Positions 17,724-28,112 of a DNA stretch of 64,000 nucleotides are shown piece by piece (position 1 is the stretch's first letter; every line of letters begins with the position of its first letter). Position numbers and translations under genes: made by a program. Source of the DNA: Flavobacteriales bacterium (GTDB taxonomy: Bacteria; Bacteroidota; Bacteroidia; Flavobacteriales_C; GCA-002722245); the NCBI GenBank assembly GCA_023251095.1, contig JAHEZL010000016.1, forward strand, positions 46,605-110,604, in the 5' to 3' direction. Below the pieces are notes generated by a model. The model was given only the letters and a program-made list of their open reading frames with translations. It had not been told where the DNA came from and did not search any database.

Positions 17724-18506
17724 TTAACAAGTCGCAATAAATTTTTTCAATTGCTCCAGCGCTTCAGTATCTTCGAAAAAACACATGTGACTTCCATTTT
17801 CCGAAAGATAATAGGAATGTTGCTTTGCCAGTTCACATTGCTTTATAGCCACTTCATAATTCACCACATTGTCGTTTTTCCCTATAACATAAAACACGGG
17901 GAATTGTGAAAACTTAAGAATGATTTCGCGACTGGGCCGTTGCATCATTCCGTTGATAGCCGCTATAATGCCCTGCTTCGGAGTTTTAATGGCGATCTTC
18001 AAAGTCTTTTCAATTTCTTTGATGTATTTTTTTTGGTCGAAGAAAAGATTGGGAATCGACATCCTGACAAACAATTCATGATTGCTTTTCACTATCTCAA
18101 TCGATCTTAAGCGGTCTTCTTTTTTTTGTTCAGCATCTGCTGCAGCTGTAGAATTGAATAGGCACAAACCTTTCACTTTATGAATAAACAACTCCGAAAA
18201 AGCCAGAGCCACATAGCCTCCCAATGAGTGTCCCACAAAAACCGCTTTGCGGATATCCAGTTCTTTCAGCACCGCATCCACCGCTTCTGCCATTTCTTCC
18301 ATGGTATGCACATAGGCCAAACATTCGGATTTACCGTGCCCCAATAAATCAATGGAAATTACGGTATAGGTTTCTGCCAGCGCTTTGCTGTAATCTTTCC
18401 AAATATCCAATGCTTCTAAAAAGCCATGCAGCAAAACCACCTTGGTTTTTCCTTTGCCCTGAACTTTATAATGGATATTGATATTTTTAAAAATGATCGA
18501 AGACAT
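17724..18506 (-). CDS. Alpha/beta-fold hydrolase
   Basis: 260 aa. Oxyanion-hole segment LLHGF (25–29), nucleophile elbow GHSLGG with Ser94, and a late His in NGSHMCFFED are all present, so the Ser–His catalytic pair looks intact; the acid is likely the Asp in VIGKNDNVV. No signal peptide is visible, so it is cytoplasmic. Sequence alone does not separate esterase, lipase and C–C hydrolase roles. It is the last gene of the minus-strand run from 25911 and is separated from the small membrane gene upstream by 298 bp that include a start-less membrane-segment frame ending directly at its ATG. Confidence 0.85.
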   Translation of the reverse strand: MSSIIFKNINIHYKVQGKGKTKVVLLHGFLEALDIWKDYSKALAETYTVISIDLLGHGKSECLAYVHTMEEMAEAVDAVLKELDIRKAVFVGHSLGGYVALAFSELFIHKVKGLCLFNSTAAADAEQKKEDRLRSIEIVKSNHELFVRMSIPNLFFDQKKYIKEIEKTLKIAIKTPKQGIIAAINGMMQRPSREIILKFSQFPVFYVIGKNDNVVNYEVAIKQCELAKQHSYYLSENGSHMCFFEDTEALEQLKKFIATC

Positions 18507-18632
18507 TTAAATGCTTTTTATTTTTTTAAAGATATATACAATCCCGATAGTCCAGATACTAATAATGAAAGCCACCGCCGGACCGCCTATTATAAAATCA
18601 AAAACAAAATGAAGGAAAGAAGCTGAAAGCTT
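18507..18632 (-). pseudogene. Possible remnant of a small membrane-protein gene
   Basis: A stop-to-stop frame of 41 codons encodes a strongly hydrophobic segment (FDFIIGGPAVAFIISIWTIG) followed by a basic end (KKIKSI). It ends with TAA placed immediately before the ATG of the hydrolase gene. It has no ATG, GTG or TTG start. The composition looks like a real membrane helix rather than noise, and the stop/start junction resembles an operon boundary. It could be the tail of a degraded gene, or a tiny protein with a non-standard start. Confidence 0.25.
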
Positions 18633-18804
18633 CTAAGTATATCCGTAAAACCAACTAGTTACGCTTCGCTCACTAGCATCCTAAGGTTGAGAAAACAAAA
18701 CTTAGGTATCCCTTATTAAACATGTGTTTAGGAAGGAATCGAAGTTCAAACGATTTCAAGTCAATTACCTTTTTTGTGACTCAAATTTATCTCGTTCATT
18801 ATTT
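18633..18804. other. Intergenic stretch with small palindromes
   Basis: Together with 18507–18632 this makes the longest gap between confident genes (298 bp). It holds two weak inverted repeats: CTAG-flanked sequence around 18654–18676 and CCTAAG/CTTAGG around 18680–18706. No T-run follows either. I see no tRNA, no convincing open frame and no complete promoter here. Confidence 0.4.
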
Positions 18805-19011
18805 TTATGTTAAGGGCGATATAAAAGTAGCTACACCATAAATCAATAGAATAGGAAAGGACATCAAGGCCATTTGCATTACATAACTGGCGAGATCGTA
18901 ATAACGAGTACCTCGAGACACCACAATCAAACAAGTCAAGCCTGTAAGAGCAATAGCGATATTAATAACATTAAAAAATCGTCGGTTTAAAAGCTCCTGA
19001 CGCGCATCCAT
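18805..19011 (-). CDS. Small two-helix membrane protein coupled to moxR2
   Basis: 68 aa. The ATG overlaps the stop of the moxR paralog (TAATG on the minus strand at 19009–19013), which argues for a real, translationally coupled gene. The sequence has a basic N-terminus (MDARQELLNRRFF) and two hydrophobic helices (about 15–32 and 45–64) separated by a short polar loop (SRGTRYYDL). I do not recognise the family. It is the only gene directly downstream of moxR2 and could anchor that ATPase to the membrane; that role is a guess from position. Confidence 0.65.
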   Translation of the reverse strand: MDARQELLNRRFFNVINIAIALTGLTCLIVVSRGTRYYDLASYVMQMALMSFPILLIYGVATFISPLT

Positions 19012-19976
19012 TACATCAACCCTTCAATAATCTTCTCCACACTAATCCCATCCGCTTCCGCTTTGTAATTGCGTGAAATACGGTGACGTAAAATCGGAAT
19101 GGCTACAGCTTTCACATCTTCAATATCCGGAGAATATTTTCCGCGCAAAGCAGCATTTACTTTTGCGCCGATGATCAGGTATTGTGATGCACGCGGACCA
19201 GCACCCCAGTACAAATACTTTTTAACGTCGTCAGTTGCTTCGGCAGAATCCTTACGGGTTTTGCGCACCAGCTTCACTGCATAATCATACACATTATCAG
19301 CCACCGGAACTTTTTTCAAAAGATCCTGATAAAATAAAATTTCTTCACTGCTCAACACCGATTCTATTTTTGCAGAAACATCGGAAGTAGTTCTTTTCAC
19401 CACATCAATTTCCTCCTGAAAAGAAGGATAATCAATCCAGATATTGAACATGAATCTGTCGAGTTGTGCTTCAGGCAAAGGATAAGTTCCCTCCTGCTCT
19501 ATAGGATTTTGCGTTGCCAAAACAAAAAATGGTTTTGGTAATACATAAGCTTTTCCTGCGTTGGTCACTGTTTTTTCCTGCATGGCTTCTAACAGCGCAG
19601 CTTGAGTTTTTGGAGGAGTACGATTGATTTCATCGGCAAGAATAATGTTGGAAAAAATTGGTCCTTGCACAAATTTAAAATGACGTGATTCATCCAAAAC
19701 CTCAGCACCAACAATGTCCGAAGGCATTAAATCGGGAGTAAACTGAATACGATTGAAAGTTAAGCCCAAAGCTTTTGCAATAGAATTTACCAATAAAGTT
19801 TTTGCCAATCCGGGAACCCCTACCAACAAAACATGTCCGTTACTAAAAATAGAAATCACGACGAGGCGCACCGCTTCGCTTTGTCCGACGATCACCTTTC
19901 CAATTTCTTTTTCCAGCTTTGCCGTTACTTCTTTTAAAGAATCCAATGCCTGAACATCCGAATCAAATTTTTTCAT
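19011..19976 (-). CDS. MoxR-family AAA+ ATPase, second copy
   Basis: 321 aa. Walker A GVPGLAKT (53–60), Walker B IILADE, sensor 1 region ATQNPIEQEGTYPLPEAQLDRF and a C-terminal lid with GAGPRASQYL. It is about as diverged from the MoxR at 236–1243 as two MoxR subfamilies usually are. No DUF58 or VWA gene adjoins it. Instead it lies between a surA-like gene (12 nt upstream) and a small membrane protein gene. This context suggests a link to envelope protein assembly, but no direct evidence for its client is visible. Confidence 0.93.
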   Translation of the reverse strand: MKKFDSDVQALDSLKEVTAKLEKEIGKVIVGQSEAVRLVVISIFSNGHVLLVGVPGLAKTLLVNSIAKALGLTFNRIQFTPDLMPSDIVGAEVLDESRHFKFVQGPIFSNIILADEINRTPPKTQAALLEAMQEKTVTNAGKAYVLPKPFFVLATQNPIEQEGTYPLPEAQLDRFMFNIWIDYPSFQEEIDVVKRTTSDVSAKIESVLSSEEILFYQDLLKKVPVADNVYDYAVKLVRKTRKDSAEATDDVKKYLYWGAGPRASQYLIIGAKVNAALRGKYSPDIEDVKAVAIPILRHRISRNYKAEADGISVEKIIEGLM

Positions 19977-19988
19977 TCCATTTCAATT

Positions 19989-21323
19989 TTAATGATTCAA
20001 CCAAAGTTTACTTTGTGCGCAATTGGTATACGATTCACCCACACGGGTATAAGTATTCTGAACATTTTTCTTCACCCATTTCTGAAGAATTTGTTTTTGT
20101 TTATCGGCCAGCGCTGCACTTTTAATCTGATCAAAATCTTCGGATAAACTAGCAGTATGCGCTTCGGTATAAGATACTAATTTTAATATTCTGAAAACCT
20201 GTTTTCCATTTTCAACAATCAAAGTAGGCTTGGTAGATTCTCCAGCTTTTAAAACAGAAATTTCGGCAGCCACTTCAGGATCGAGCTCTTCGGCCATAAA
20301 TTTAGAATCGCCCGTTTGCGGATTGGTCATCAATCCACCGTGATCTTTTGAAGCAGGATCCGTAGAATATTTAGATGCAATTTCTCCGAAAGTTATTTTA
20401 CCACCCTGAACTACTGTAAACAAGGAATCTCCCAGATGGTGGGCGGCATCCATATCGGCAGAATAAATTTTGGGCGATTTTAATATGTGTCGCACTTTGA
20501 GTAATTGTCCTTTTTTCTCCAGCATTTGAATGATATGAAATCCGAATTCAGTTTCAACAATTTCCGAAACTTCGCCCGGTTTTAAAGTAAAGGCCACTGC
20601 CGAAAATTCGGGAACCAGCTGATCTCTGGTCATAAAAGGAAGTTCACCGTTATTGGCTTTTGAACCCGGATCATCGGAATACAAACGGGCCATCTGTCCG
20701 AAATCTTTTCCTTTATTCACGATACCGTTTCTTATGTTTTCTATTTCGGTGTAGATCCTGCTGCGCTCAAAAGAATTCATCACAGGTTTAAGAATAACCT
20801 GCGCCAATTCATATTTAGCGGGAATGAGCGGCAAACTGTCTTTAGGTAATTTATTGAAATACTGACGCACTTCGGCCGGAGTGATTTTTACGTCGGTAGT
20901 AATTTTAGAGCGCATTTGCTGCGCTAGCAAATTGTTTTTGATGATGGGACGAAATTCCTCTTTAAACTCGAGAATACTTTTATTGAAATGTTTTTCGAAT
21001 TCGGTTTCCGATCCGCCCATTTGCGACAAAAAATAATTTAAGCGGCGATCCAGTTCATCATCCACCTGTTTATCGGATACTTCAACACTATCTACTTCTG
21101 CCTGGTGCACCAATAGTTTTTGAAACATGTAATCTTCAAAAACGGCGCATCTTGAATTGTCATCCAGCGGATAACCTTGTCCCGACATTTGTTCGAGCTG
21201 CAGGGAGATTTCCGACTCCAATATGATATGTCCGCCAACAACGCCAACAATATCATCCAGCACCTGCTGCGCCGGAAGAGCAAGGGAACAAAAAACAAAA
21301 AACAAAAAAATCAGCTTCTTCAT
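19989..21323 (-). CDS. surA: SurA-like periplasmic peptidyl-prolyl isomerase
   Basis: 444 aa. A signal peptide (about 1–18, ending LPAQQ) is followed by a SurA N-terminal helical domain (about 25–170). Two parvulin domains come next: the first around 175–270 with KARLYSDDP-like and GFHIIQ segments (ARLYSDDPGSKANNGELPF), the second around 280–385 (ASKYSTDPASKDHGGLM). SurA proteins escort unfolded outer-membrane proteins across the periplasm. This is the third of three adjacent foldase genes, lying 12 nt upstream of moxR2 and separated from the lipoprotein foldase by a nested palindrome (21351–21449). Confidence 0.9.
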   Translation of the reverse strand: MKKLIFLFFVFCSLALPAQQVLDDIVGVVGGHIILESEISLQLEQMSGQGYPLDDNSRCAVFEDYMFQKLLVHQAEVDSVEVSDKQVDDELDRRLNYFLSQMGGSETEFEKHFNKSILEFKEEFRPIIKNNLLAQQMRSKITTDVKITPAEVRQYFNKLPKDSLPLIPAKYELAQVILKPVMNSFERSRIYTEIENIRNGIVNKGKDFGQMARLYSDDPGSKANNGELPFMTRDQLVPEFSAVAFTLKPGEVSEIVETEFGFHIIQMLEKKGQLLKVRHILKSPKIYSADMDAAHHLGDSLFTVVQGGKITFGEIASKYSTDPASKDHGGLMTNPQTGDSKFMAEELDPEVAAEISVLKAGESTKPTLIVENGKQVFRILKLVSYTEAHTASLSEDFDQIKSAALADKQKQILQKWVKKNVQNTYTRVGESYTNCAQSKLWLNH

Positions 21324-21350
21324 GCTACAAGTTTAATTAATATTCTACCA

Positions 21351-21449
21351 TTAACCCACCCCTAACCCCTCCAAGGAGGGGAATACGTCCATTTTCAGGA
21401 AATACCCGCTAACTGATTCCCCTCCTTGGAGGGGTTAGGGGTGGGTTAA
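21351..21449. repeat. Long nested inverted repeat, family 3
   Basis: Two perfectly matching 34-nt arms (21351–21384 and 21416–21449) flank a 31-nt spacer. Each arm contains a short hairpin, CCCCTCC–AA–GGAGGGG. The right arm ends 9 nt from the stop codon of the upstream lipoprotein gene. No T-run is present. Confidence 0.9.
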
Positions 21450-21458
21450 CCTATCTTA

Positions 21459-22310
21459 TTATTCCAATTTTATCTTTACATCTCCTTCTTTCAAGGCCTC
21501 ATCGTACACCTTTATCTCCATGTCTTCAATCAACTTTCTTTTGCGCTGATTTAAAATTATTCGGCGGATCTTTTCTTTCTCAAATTCCAAAGGAGAAGAA
21601 CTGTCCTTGATTTTAAACGCAGTGAAAGTAATTAAACTGAATTTTAACGAATCTATTGTTTCGTAATAGCGGTGACTTCTTAAAAAATCTTCGGTGTTGT
21701 AGCTTTCAATGGGCACGAGGTTTAAAACATCATCAAAGAAAACCCAAGTACTGTCGTCCCAGTAAGCTTCCAGTTTATTTTTTTTGATGAAACGCACAAA
21801 ATCTTCTCTGCTGTTTTTACCACTTGCAGTGAGTAAATTTTTTGCTTTTGATTTTAAGGCCGACTTCTTTTTATCCAGAAACAAATAACGAATGCGCACA
21901 ATGTTTTCTTTCAGCTCAAAGTTCTTCTGGTTTTCTTTATAAAAATCGGCGATTTCTTTCGCGCTCACCGTGGTGTCCAGATTCTCACTGATGTATTTTT
22001 GTTCGTAAGCATAGCGAATGAGTGAGTTGCGGTATTCCTCGAGCTGCTTGCTGAATTTTTTTTCGTCGGGATATAATTCTATTTCCGCTTTTTGAATCAC
22101 CACGTGATTTTTCACCCAGTTGTTCACGTATAATTTCACCTGTGCAGCGCTATCTCTTTCGGGTGTTATTTGAATAGATTCCAAAACCTCGGCGAGCGTT
22201 AACGAGTACGTTCCCACTCTGGCCAATTCGGTATCCTCGGGTGCTTCGGGACCAAAAGCCACGCAGCCGCTAAAAAAAACAAAGCAACCGGCCACAGCCA
22301 GTTGCTTCAT
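21459..22310 (-). CDS. Lipoprotein with degenerate SurA/parvulin-like fold
   Basis: 283 aa from ATG 22310. A frame extends to 22352, but that start would precede the signal sequence and overlap the upstream gene. The lipobox is FFSGC, so the protein is a lipoprotein. The mature N-terminus (RVGTYSLTLAEVLESI) resembles the SurA/PpiC N-terminal segment that also appears in the next gene (TIDGETVSVDEFMSIY). The region about 120–210 has parvulin-like secondary structure but lacks the clear GG-LG-F and GYHI signatures, so isomerase activity is doubtful. It is the middle member of a three-gene foldase group and probably acts as a chaperone for outer-membrane clients. Confidence 0.75.
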   Translation of the reverse strand: MKQLAVAGCFVFFSGCVAFGPEAPEDTELARVGTYSLTLAEVLESIQITPERDSAAQVKLYVNNWVKNHVVIQKAEIELYPDEKKFSKQLEEYRNSLIRYAYEQKYISENLDTTVSAKEIADFYKENQKNFELKENIVRIRYLFLDKKKSALKSKAKNLLTASGKNSREDFVRFIKKNKLEAYWDDSTWVFFDDVLNLVPIESYNTEDFLRSHRYYETIDSLKFSLITFTAFKIKDSSSPLEFEKEKIRRIILNQRKRKLIEDMEIKVYDEALKEGDVKIKLE

Positions 22311-22329
22311 TTTTAATAATCCCTTGGAT

Positions 22330-24411
22330 CTATTTTTTCTTAAGTAAGCCATTAAATACTTCTTGGTTCACTTGAACAGGGTATTTTGCTTTCAACTGTT
22401 GCAACCATGTTTCTTCTAAATAAGTTTGGTAAGCTGCGGTAACCGCACCTTTGGCTTCATCCAGTTTTTTTGGCTGAGCCGGTAAAACTTCATTGATGCG
22501 GAAAACATAAAACATTTTTTCGTTTTCAATCACCGGAGTGATTCCTGTTTTCCAATCGGTTTTAGTCAGAGCAGGATAATCTTCTTTGCTGTAAACACCT
22601 GAATACAATCTCATGTTCAATTGAGAATTTTTATTTACTCTTTCAATGATAGCAGCAATCAAATCCTCATCAGCACTGCGTTTTGGAGCATCAGCATGTT
22701 CTCCTTCTGCATGATTGTGACCTTCATGACCGGTTTCAATTTTTACGTGTTTATCTGCTTTCTTTCCTTTTTTAGCATCCACCACTGCAGGTTTTGCTGT
22801 TTCAGGTCCTTTCAACAACATCATTCTCACAGTATCGGCAGCTTGTTTGGTCATACAAACAAAAACTTCTGTTTTTACTCTCTCCTGCCACATCCATTCT
22901 GTTTTGTGCTGAGCATAAAAATCTTTCAGTCCGGTAGTATCTTTCACCGCTTTAGACCACACATTTTTATCAGTGATTTCAAACAACAAAATACCATCTC
23001 TGTATTCCTTCATCAAGGCTTTGAACTTCGGATATTTTTCTTCCAGACGCGCATCTTCGTAAGCCAGCAACTTATCTTTCTGGAAAGAAGCATAATGCTG
23101 ATTCACCAATTGTTTGTAGGAATTTCCTGCTTTTTTTCCTCCTTGATGCGTCACTAAATATTGAGCGAAATCCTGTTGGGTATATTTTTCTTTACCAATG
23201 GTAAAAAGAACTTTGGTCAAAGAAGCGTTGACAGGGATTTTCCAGTTTCCGTCTTCTAAAGTAGAATCAACCACTGCGAAAACTCCGCTCAGATTTTTTG
23301 GTTTTTCCTTGAACTTATTGTCTTTTTTAATTCTGTTGATCACCACCTCTTTAGTGAGATTACTTCTTTCGTTACGCAGCACATTTTTTTTCAATTCGGG
23401 CTGCATTTTTTCAAAACTGTCTAATCCTTTTTTGTCGAGCAATTTAATGATATGCCATCCGTAAGGAGTTTTAACAGGCTCGGAAATATCTCCTTTGTTT
23501 TTAAGCGCAAAAGCAACATCTTCAAATTCTTTAGGATATTTATACGGACCGAAGAAAGGCAATTCACCACCTTTTTGAGCTGAAGTATAATCTTCGGAAA
23601 CTCTTGCCAGCGTTCCAAAATCTTCGCCGCCGTTCAAACGTTGTTTAATTTCTTTGATGCGCAGTTCAGCTTTGTTTTGTTCATCGGGCGTAGCATTTTC
23701 TTTCAGTCGGATCATGATGTGCGCTACTTTTACTTCACCAACGGAAGCACGCTTGTCGAGAACTTTTAAAACATGATATCCGAATTTTGTTCTTACCGGT
23801 TTTGAAACTTCACCTACCGCAGTGTTGTATGCCGCACTTTCAAAAGCATATACCATTCTCAATGCTGAGAAATAGCCTAAGTCACCTTTGTTTTCTTTGG
23901 CCGATGGATCCTCAGAAAACTCCTGAGCCAGTTTACTGAAACCTTCACCGCCTTTTGCTCTTGAATACAATTGCATTGCTTTGGTGTAAGCTTTCATGGT
24001 ATCTTCAGGCATATCGTCGGGGCGACACAAAATTAAAATGTGACTCGCGTGCACATCCCACTTCATTCTTTCGTAAGCCTCTTTTACCAGGTCATCAGAT
24101 TCCTGCTTGTCGGTCATATAACTTTCCGCTAATTGTTTTCTGTAGCCTTCCAGCTCCTCCTTAAATTTCTTGCTGGTATCCAATCCGTTTTTCTCTGCTT
24201 CTCTTACTTTCAGTTTAAATTTTATGTACAGCTCCAGATATTCTTTCAAAGCTTTTTCATCGGCTGCCGCTGTGTCTTTTAAAGATGATTTTTTGTTGTA
24301 AATCGACATGAACTCATCAACGCTTACTGTTTCGCCGTCGATGGTAAGTAGCGTTTGTGCCTGAGCCAGAGTGGCAAAAAACAATAACGCTGTAATGAAC
24401 AATGCTCTCAT
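22330..24411 (-). CDS. Periplasmic parvulin-type isomerase with two PpiC domains
   Basis: 693 aa. Signal peptide about 1–18 (ending LAQAQ). A helical SurA-like N-domain (about 20–120) leads into two consecutive parvulin domains: about 120–220 (SHILILCRPDD, GDLGYFSALRMV, FGYHVLKV) and about 225–325 (AHIMIRLKEN, GGELPFFGPYKYP, YGWHIIKLLD). The remaining C-terminal half is helical with a third partial repeat. A His-rich patch, TGHEGHNHAEGEHAD, lies near residues 560–575 within a Lys-rich loop. The protein should isomerise prolyl bonds and chaperone envelope proteins. guaB lies 21 nt upstream and the lipoprotein foldase follows after 19 nt. Confidence 0.88.
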   Translation of the reverse strand: MRALFITALLFFATLAQAQTLLTIDGETVSVDEFMSIYNKKSSLKDTAAADEKALKEYLELYIKFKLKVREAEKNGLDTSKKFKEELEGYRKQLAESYMTDKQESDDLVKEAYERMKWDVHASHILILCRPDDMPEDTMKAYTKAMQLYSRAKGGEGFSKLAQEFSEDPSAKENKGDLGYFSALRMVYAFESAAYNTAVGEVSKPVRTKFGYHVLKVLDKRASVGEVKVAHIMIRLKENATPDEQNKAELRIKEIKQRLNGGEDFGTLARVSEDYTSAQKGGELPFFGPYKYPKEFEDVAFALKNKGDISEPVKTPYGWHIIKLLDKKGLDSFEKMQPELKKNVLRNERSNLTKEVVINRIKKDNKFKEKPKNLSGVFAVVDSTLEDGNWKIPVNASLTKVLFTIGKEKYTQQDFAQYLVTHQGGKKAGNSYKQLVNQHYASFQKDKLLAYEDARLEEKYPKFKALMKEYRDGILLFEITDKNVWSKAVKDTTGLKDFYAQHKTEWMWQERVKTEVFVCMTKQAADTVRMMLLKGPETAKPAVVDAKKGKKADKHVKIETGHEGHNHAEGEHADAPKRSADEDLIAAIIERVNKNSQLNMRLYSGVYSKEDYPALTKTDWKTGITPVIENEKMFYVFRINEVLPAQPKKLDEAKGAVTAAYQTYLEETWLQQLKAKYPVQVNQEVFNGLLKKK

Positions 24412-24432
24412 AGTTTTGGTTTTTTAGGTGTT

Positions 24433-25963
<1,531 letters not shown>

Positions 25964-26018
25964 TACTAATTTTCTGGTCGAAAAATGTGTGCTGAAAAGC
26001 CCCCTAGTACTGCTTAAG

Positions 26019-28001
26019 CTACTGCTTGATAAATTTCACCACTTCACGTCCCTTGCTGTTTTCTATTTCTATTAAATAAATACCTGTAGCCAAAGCGGTA
26101 ATATCCAGTTTCGTGGTGTTATCCTGAACAATAGTTTGTTGCAGAATTTGTCCTTCTATATTTAATATTCTTAAAGAAGAATTCATTTCTGTAGTTACTA
26201 TCTGCAAAGTATTTTGTGCCGGATTCGGAAACAAAGAAAACTGATTGGAAGGAACAATATCAGACACTCCATCCAGGATGTCTTTTTTATAAATCTGGAT
26301 GCGGTTGTTTACATTATCAACAGCATACACTTTACCCTTACTGCTAACGGCTATTCCTGTAGGCCCCAGCATTCTGTCAAACTCAACACCGCCCCAACCC
26401 CATTTAGTAACAGGATCTCCTGTACCGGTTGTTTTTTGAATCGCGTCAATTAAAAATGTGAAAAGATTCCCATCGGTATCGTAAGCAGCACCAGCGGACC
26501 CGATGGATACATCCATTATAAAATTTCCTGCAACATCAACTATCTGACTTCCGGTATTAACCCCGCCTCCATTTCCGGAGATATAAATGTGTCCTTGTTT
26601 ATCGGCAGCTACATAATAAGGCATAATGCTCCCGCCACTCTGATGATTGTAAGTGGAGATCTTAGACAAATAGTTACCCGATTTATCAAACTTTTGAACT
26701 CTGTGATTCATCGCATCTGCTATATACACAACATCATTTTCATCGATGGCAACTCCGTAAGGTGTATTAAACAAACCGTCAGTGTAACCTGCACCGCCCC
26801 ATTGACTGATATAAACACCCGCCGAATCAAATTTTTGAACCCTGTTATTTCCCTGGTCCACCACATACACAAATCCTAAATTGTCAACCGTAAGTCCCTT
26901 AGGTTTGTTAAACTGGCCATTGCTTGTACCCAATGAACCCCATTGACGGATAAAAACTCCAGCAGAATCAAATTTCTGAATTCTGTTATTGCCCTGATCA
27001 CTCACATATACATATCCGCTGGCATCAAGAGCTACTTCGTATGGATTCAAAAGCTGTCCGGCAGCAGATCCATAGCTGTTCCATTTATTCACAAAGACAC
27101 CGGAAGTAGTCAATTCCTGAATACTTAAATTATCAGCATCAGTAATAAAAATATTTCCGTTTTTCCCTATCGCTATACCTTCAGCGTCGTCTAAAGAAAA
27201 TTTATCTAAAAACTGACCTGAAGAAGAAAATTTTTGAACCCTTTGATTTCCATGATCCACCACATAAACATTCAATGATTTATCAGTAGTAATTCCCCAT
27301 GGAAGATTGATCTTACCATCAGTACTGCCTACACTGCCAAACTTAGATAAATAAGTACCGGCCATAGAAAATTTCTGAATACGGTTGTTGCTTTGTTCAG
27401 CAATATAAACACTTCCTGCCTTGTCAATCGTTATTCCGCATGGGTGCAAAAAATTACCATTTCCAAATCCGCTGGCTCCCCATTTGGTAATGAAGGTTCC
27501 GGTAGAAGTGAATTTCTGAACACGATTATTGTTTGCGTCGACAACATATATATTACCCAAACTGTCGCTTGCTATTCCTTCCGGACTATCGAATGATCCG
27601 TCACTTGTTCCGTATTGTCCCCAATTAGCGACAAAAGCCCCATCGGAAGTAAACTTTACAATTCGGTTATTATTATTATCAGCAACATATAAATTCCCCG
27701 CCAGATCAGTAGTGATTGCCGTTGGATAATGAATCATACCATCCCCACTCCCCTGATGACTCCATAGTTTCACAAACACACCATTGGAATTATATTTAAA
27801 TAATTTACTGTTCGCCTTATCAGCAACATACATGTTACCTGCAGTATCAACAGCAATGGCAACAGGATTATTAAAATTACCATAACCAACTTTTGTAACG
27901 TCTTTTCCAATGTATCCTGACCAGATATAGTTCTGACCAAAAGAATGGGAAGAAAATGCAAACAGCATAAAAATCGCGGATATCAGAAACTTTGTTTTCA
28001 T
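26019..28001 (-). CDS. NHL-repeat beta-propeller protein with T9SS sorting domain
   Basis: 660 aa. Signal peptide about 1–22 (ending SHSFGQ). Most of the protein is about a dozen NHL repeats, each with the pattern PxGIAxDxxGNIYVxDxxNNRVQKFxxxGxFxxxWG; the repeat length is about 45–48 residues. This implies two six-bladed beta-propellers in tandem. The last 80 residues form a T9SS type A sorting domain (SLFPNPAQNT, LRILNIEGQ, GIYLIEIEN, VVKFIKQ). The protein is therefore exported to the cell surface. Such propellers bind proteins or glycans; no catalytic residues are evident. It is monocistronic with 111 bp upstream. Confidence 0.9.
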   Translation of the reverse strand: MKTKFLISAIFMLFAFSSHSFGQNYIWSGYIGKDVTKVGYGNFNNPVAIAVDTAGNMYVADKANSKLFKYNSNGVFVKLWSHQGSGDGMIHYPTAITTDLAGNLYVADNNNNRIVKFTSDGAFVANWGQYGTSDGSFDSPEGIASDSLGNIYVVDANNNRVQKFTSTGTFITKWGASGFGNGNFLHPCGITIDKAGSVYIAEQSNNRIQKFSMAGTYLSKFGSVGSTDGKINLPWGITTDKSLNVYVVDHGNQRVQKFSSSGQFLDKFSLDDAEGIAIGKNGNIFITDADNLSIQELTTSGVFVNKWNSYGSAAGQLLNPYEVALDASGYVYVSDQGNNRIQKFDSAGVFIRQWGSLGTSNGQFNKPKGLTVDNLGFVYVVDQGNNRVQKFDSAGVYISQWGGAGYTDGLFNTPYGVAIDENDVVYIADAMNHRVQKFDKSGNYLSKISTYNHQSGGSIMPYYVAADKQGHIYISGNGGGVNTGSQIVDVAGNFIMDVSIGSAGAAYDTDGNLFTFLIDAIQKTTGTGDPVTKWGWGGVEFDRMLGPTGIAVSSKGKVYAVDNVNNRIQIYKKDILDGVSDIVPSNQFSLFPNPAQNTLQIVTTEMNSSLRILNIEGQILQQTIVQDNTTKLDITALATGIYLIEIENSKGREVVKFIKQ

Positions 28002-28112
28002 AAGGGGGTGGTTTTAAATTTATTCTTTGTTAGGTTTTAAAATTCACTAGGCGGTGTCGAAAATAAAAAATAATCGGAAAGAAAAAAATAAAATCGTACG
28101 CGTCTCAAAAAA

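Noticed and set aside
18426..18626. Plus-strand frame of 66 residues upstream of the hydrolase
   Set aside because: Highly charged and without homology features; the opposite strand has the better membrane-segment frame.
18633..18804. tRNA or tmRNA gene in the longest gap
   Set aside because: No cloverleaf, no T-loop (GTTCGA-type) consensus in the right setting and no CCA end could be found.
22621..23157. 178-residue plus-strand frame inside the large parvulin gene
   Set aside because: Antisense to a conserved coding region and very rich in Phe, Ser and Cys, as expected of a shadow frame.
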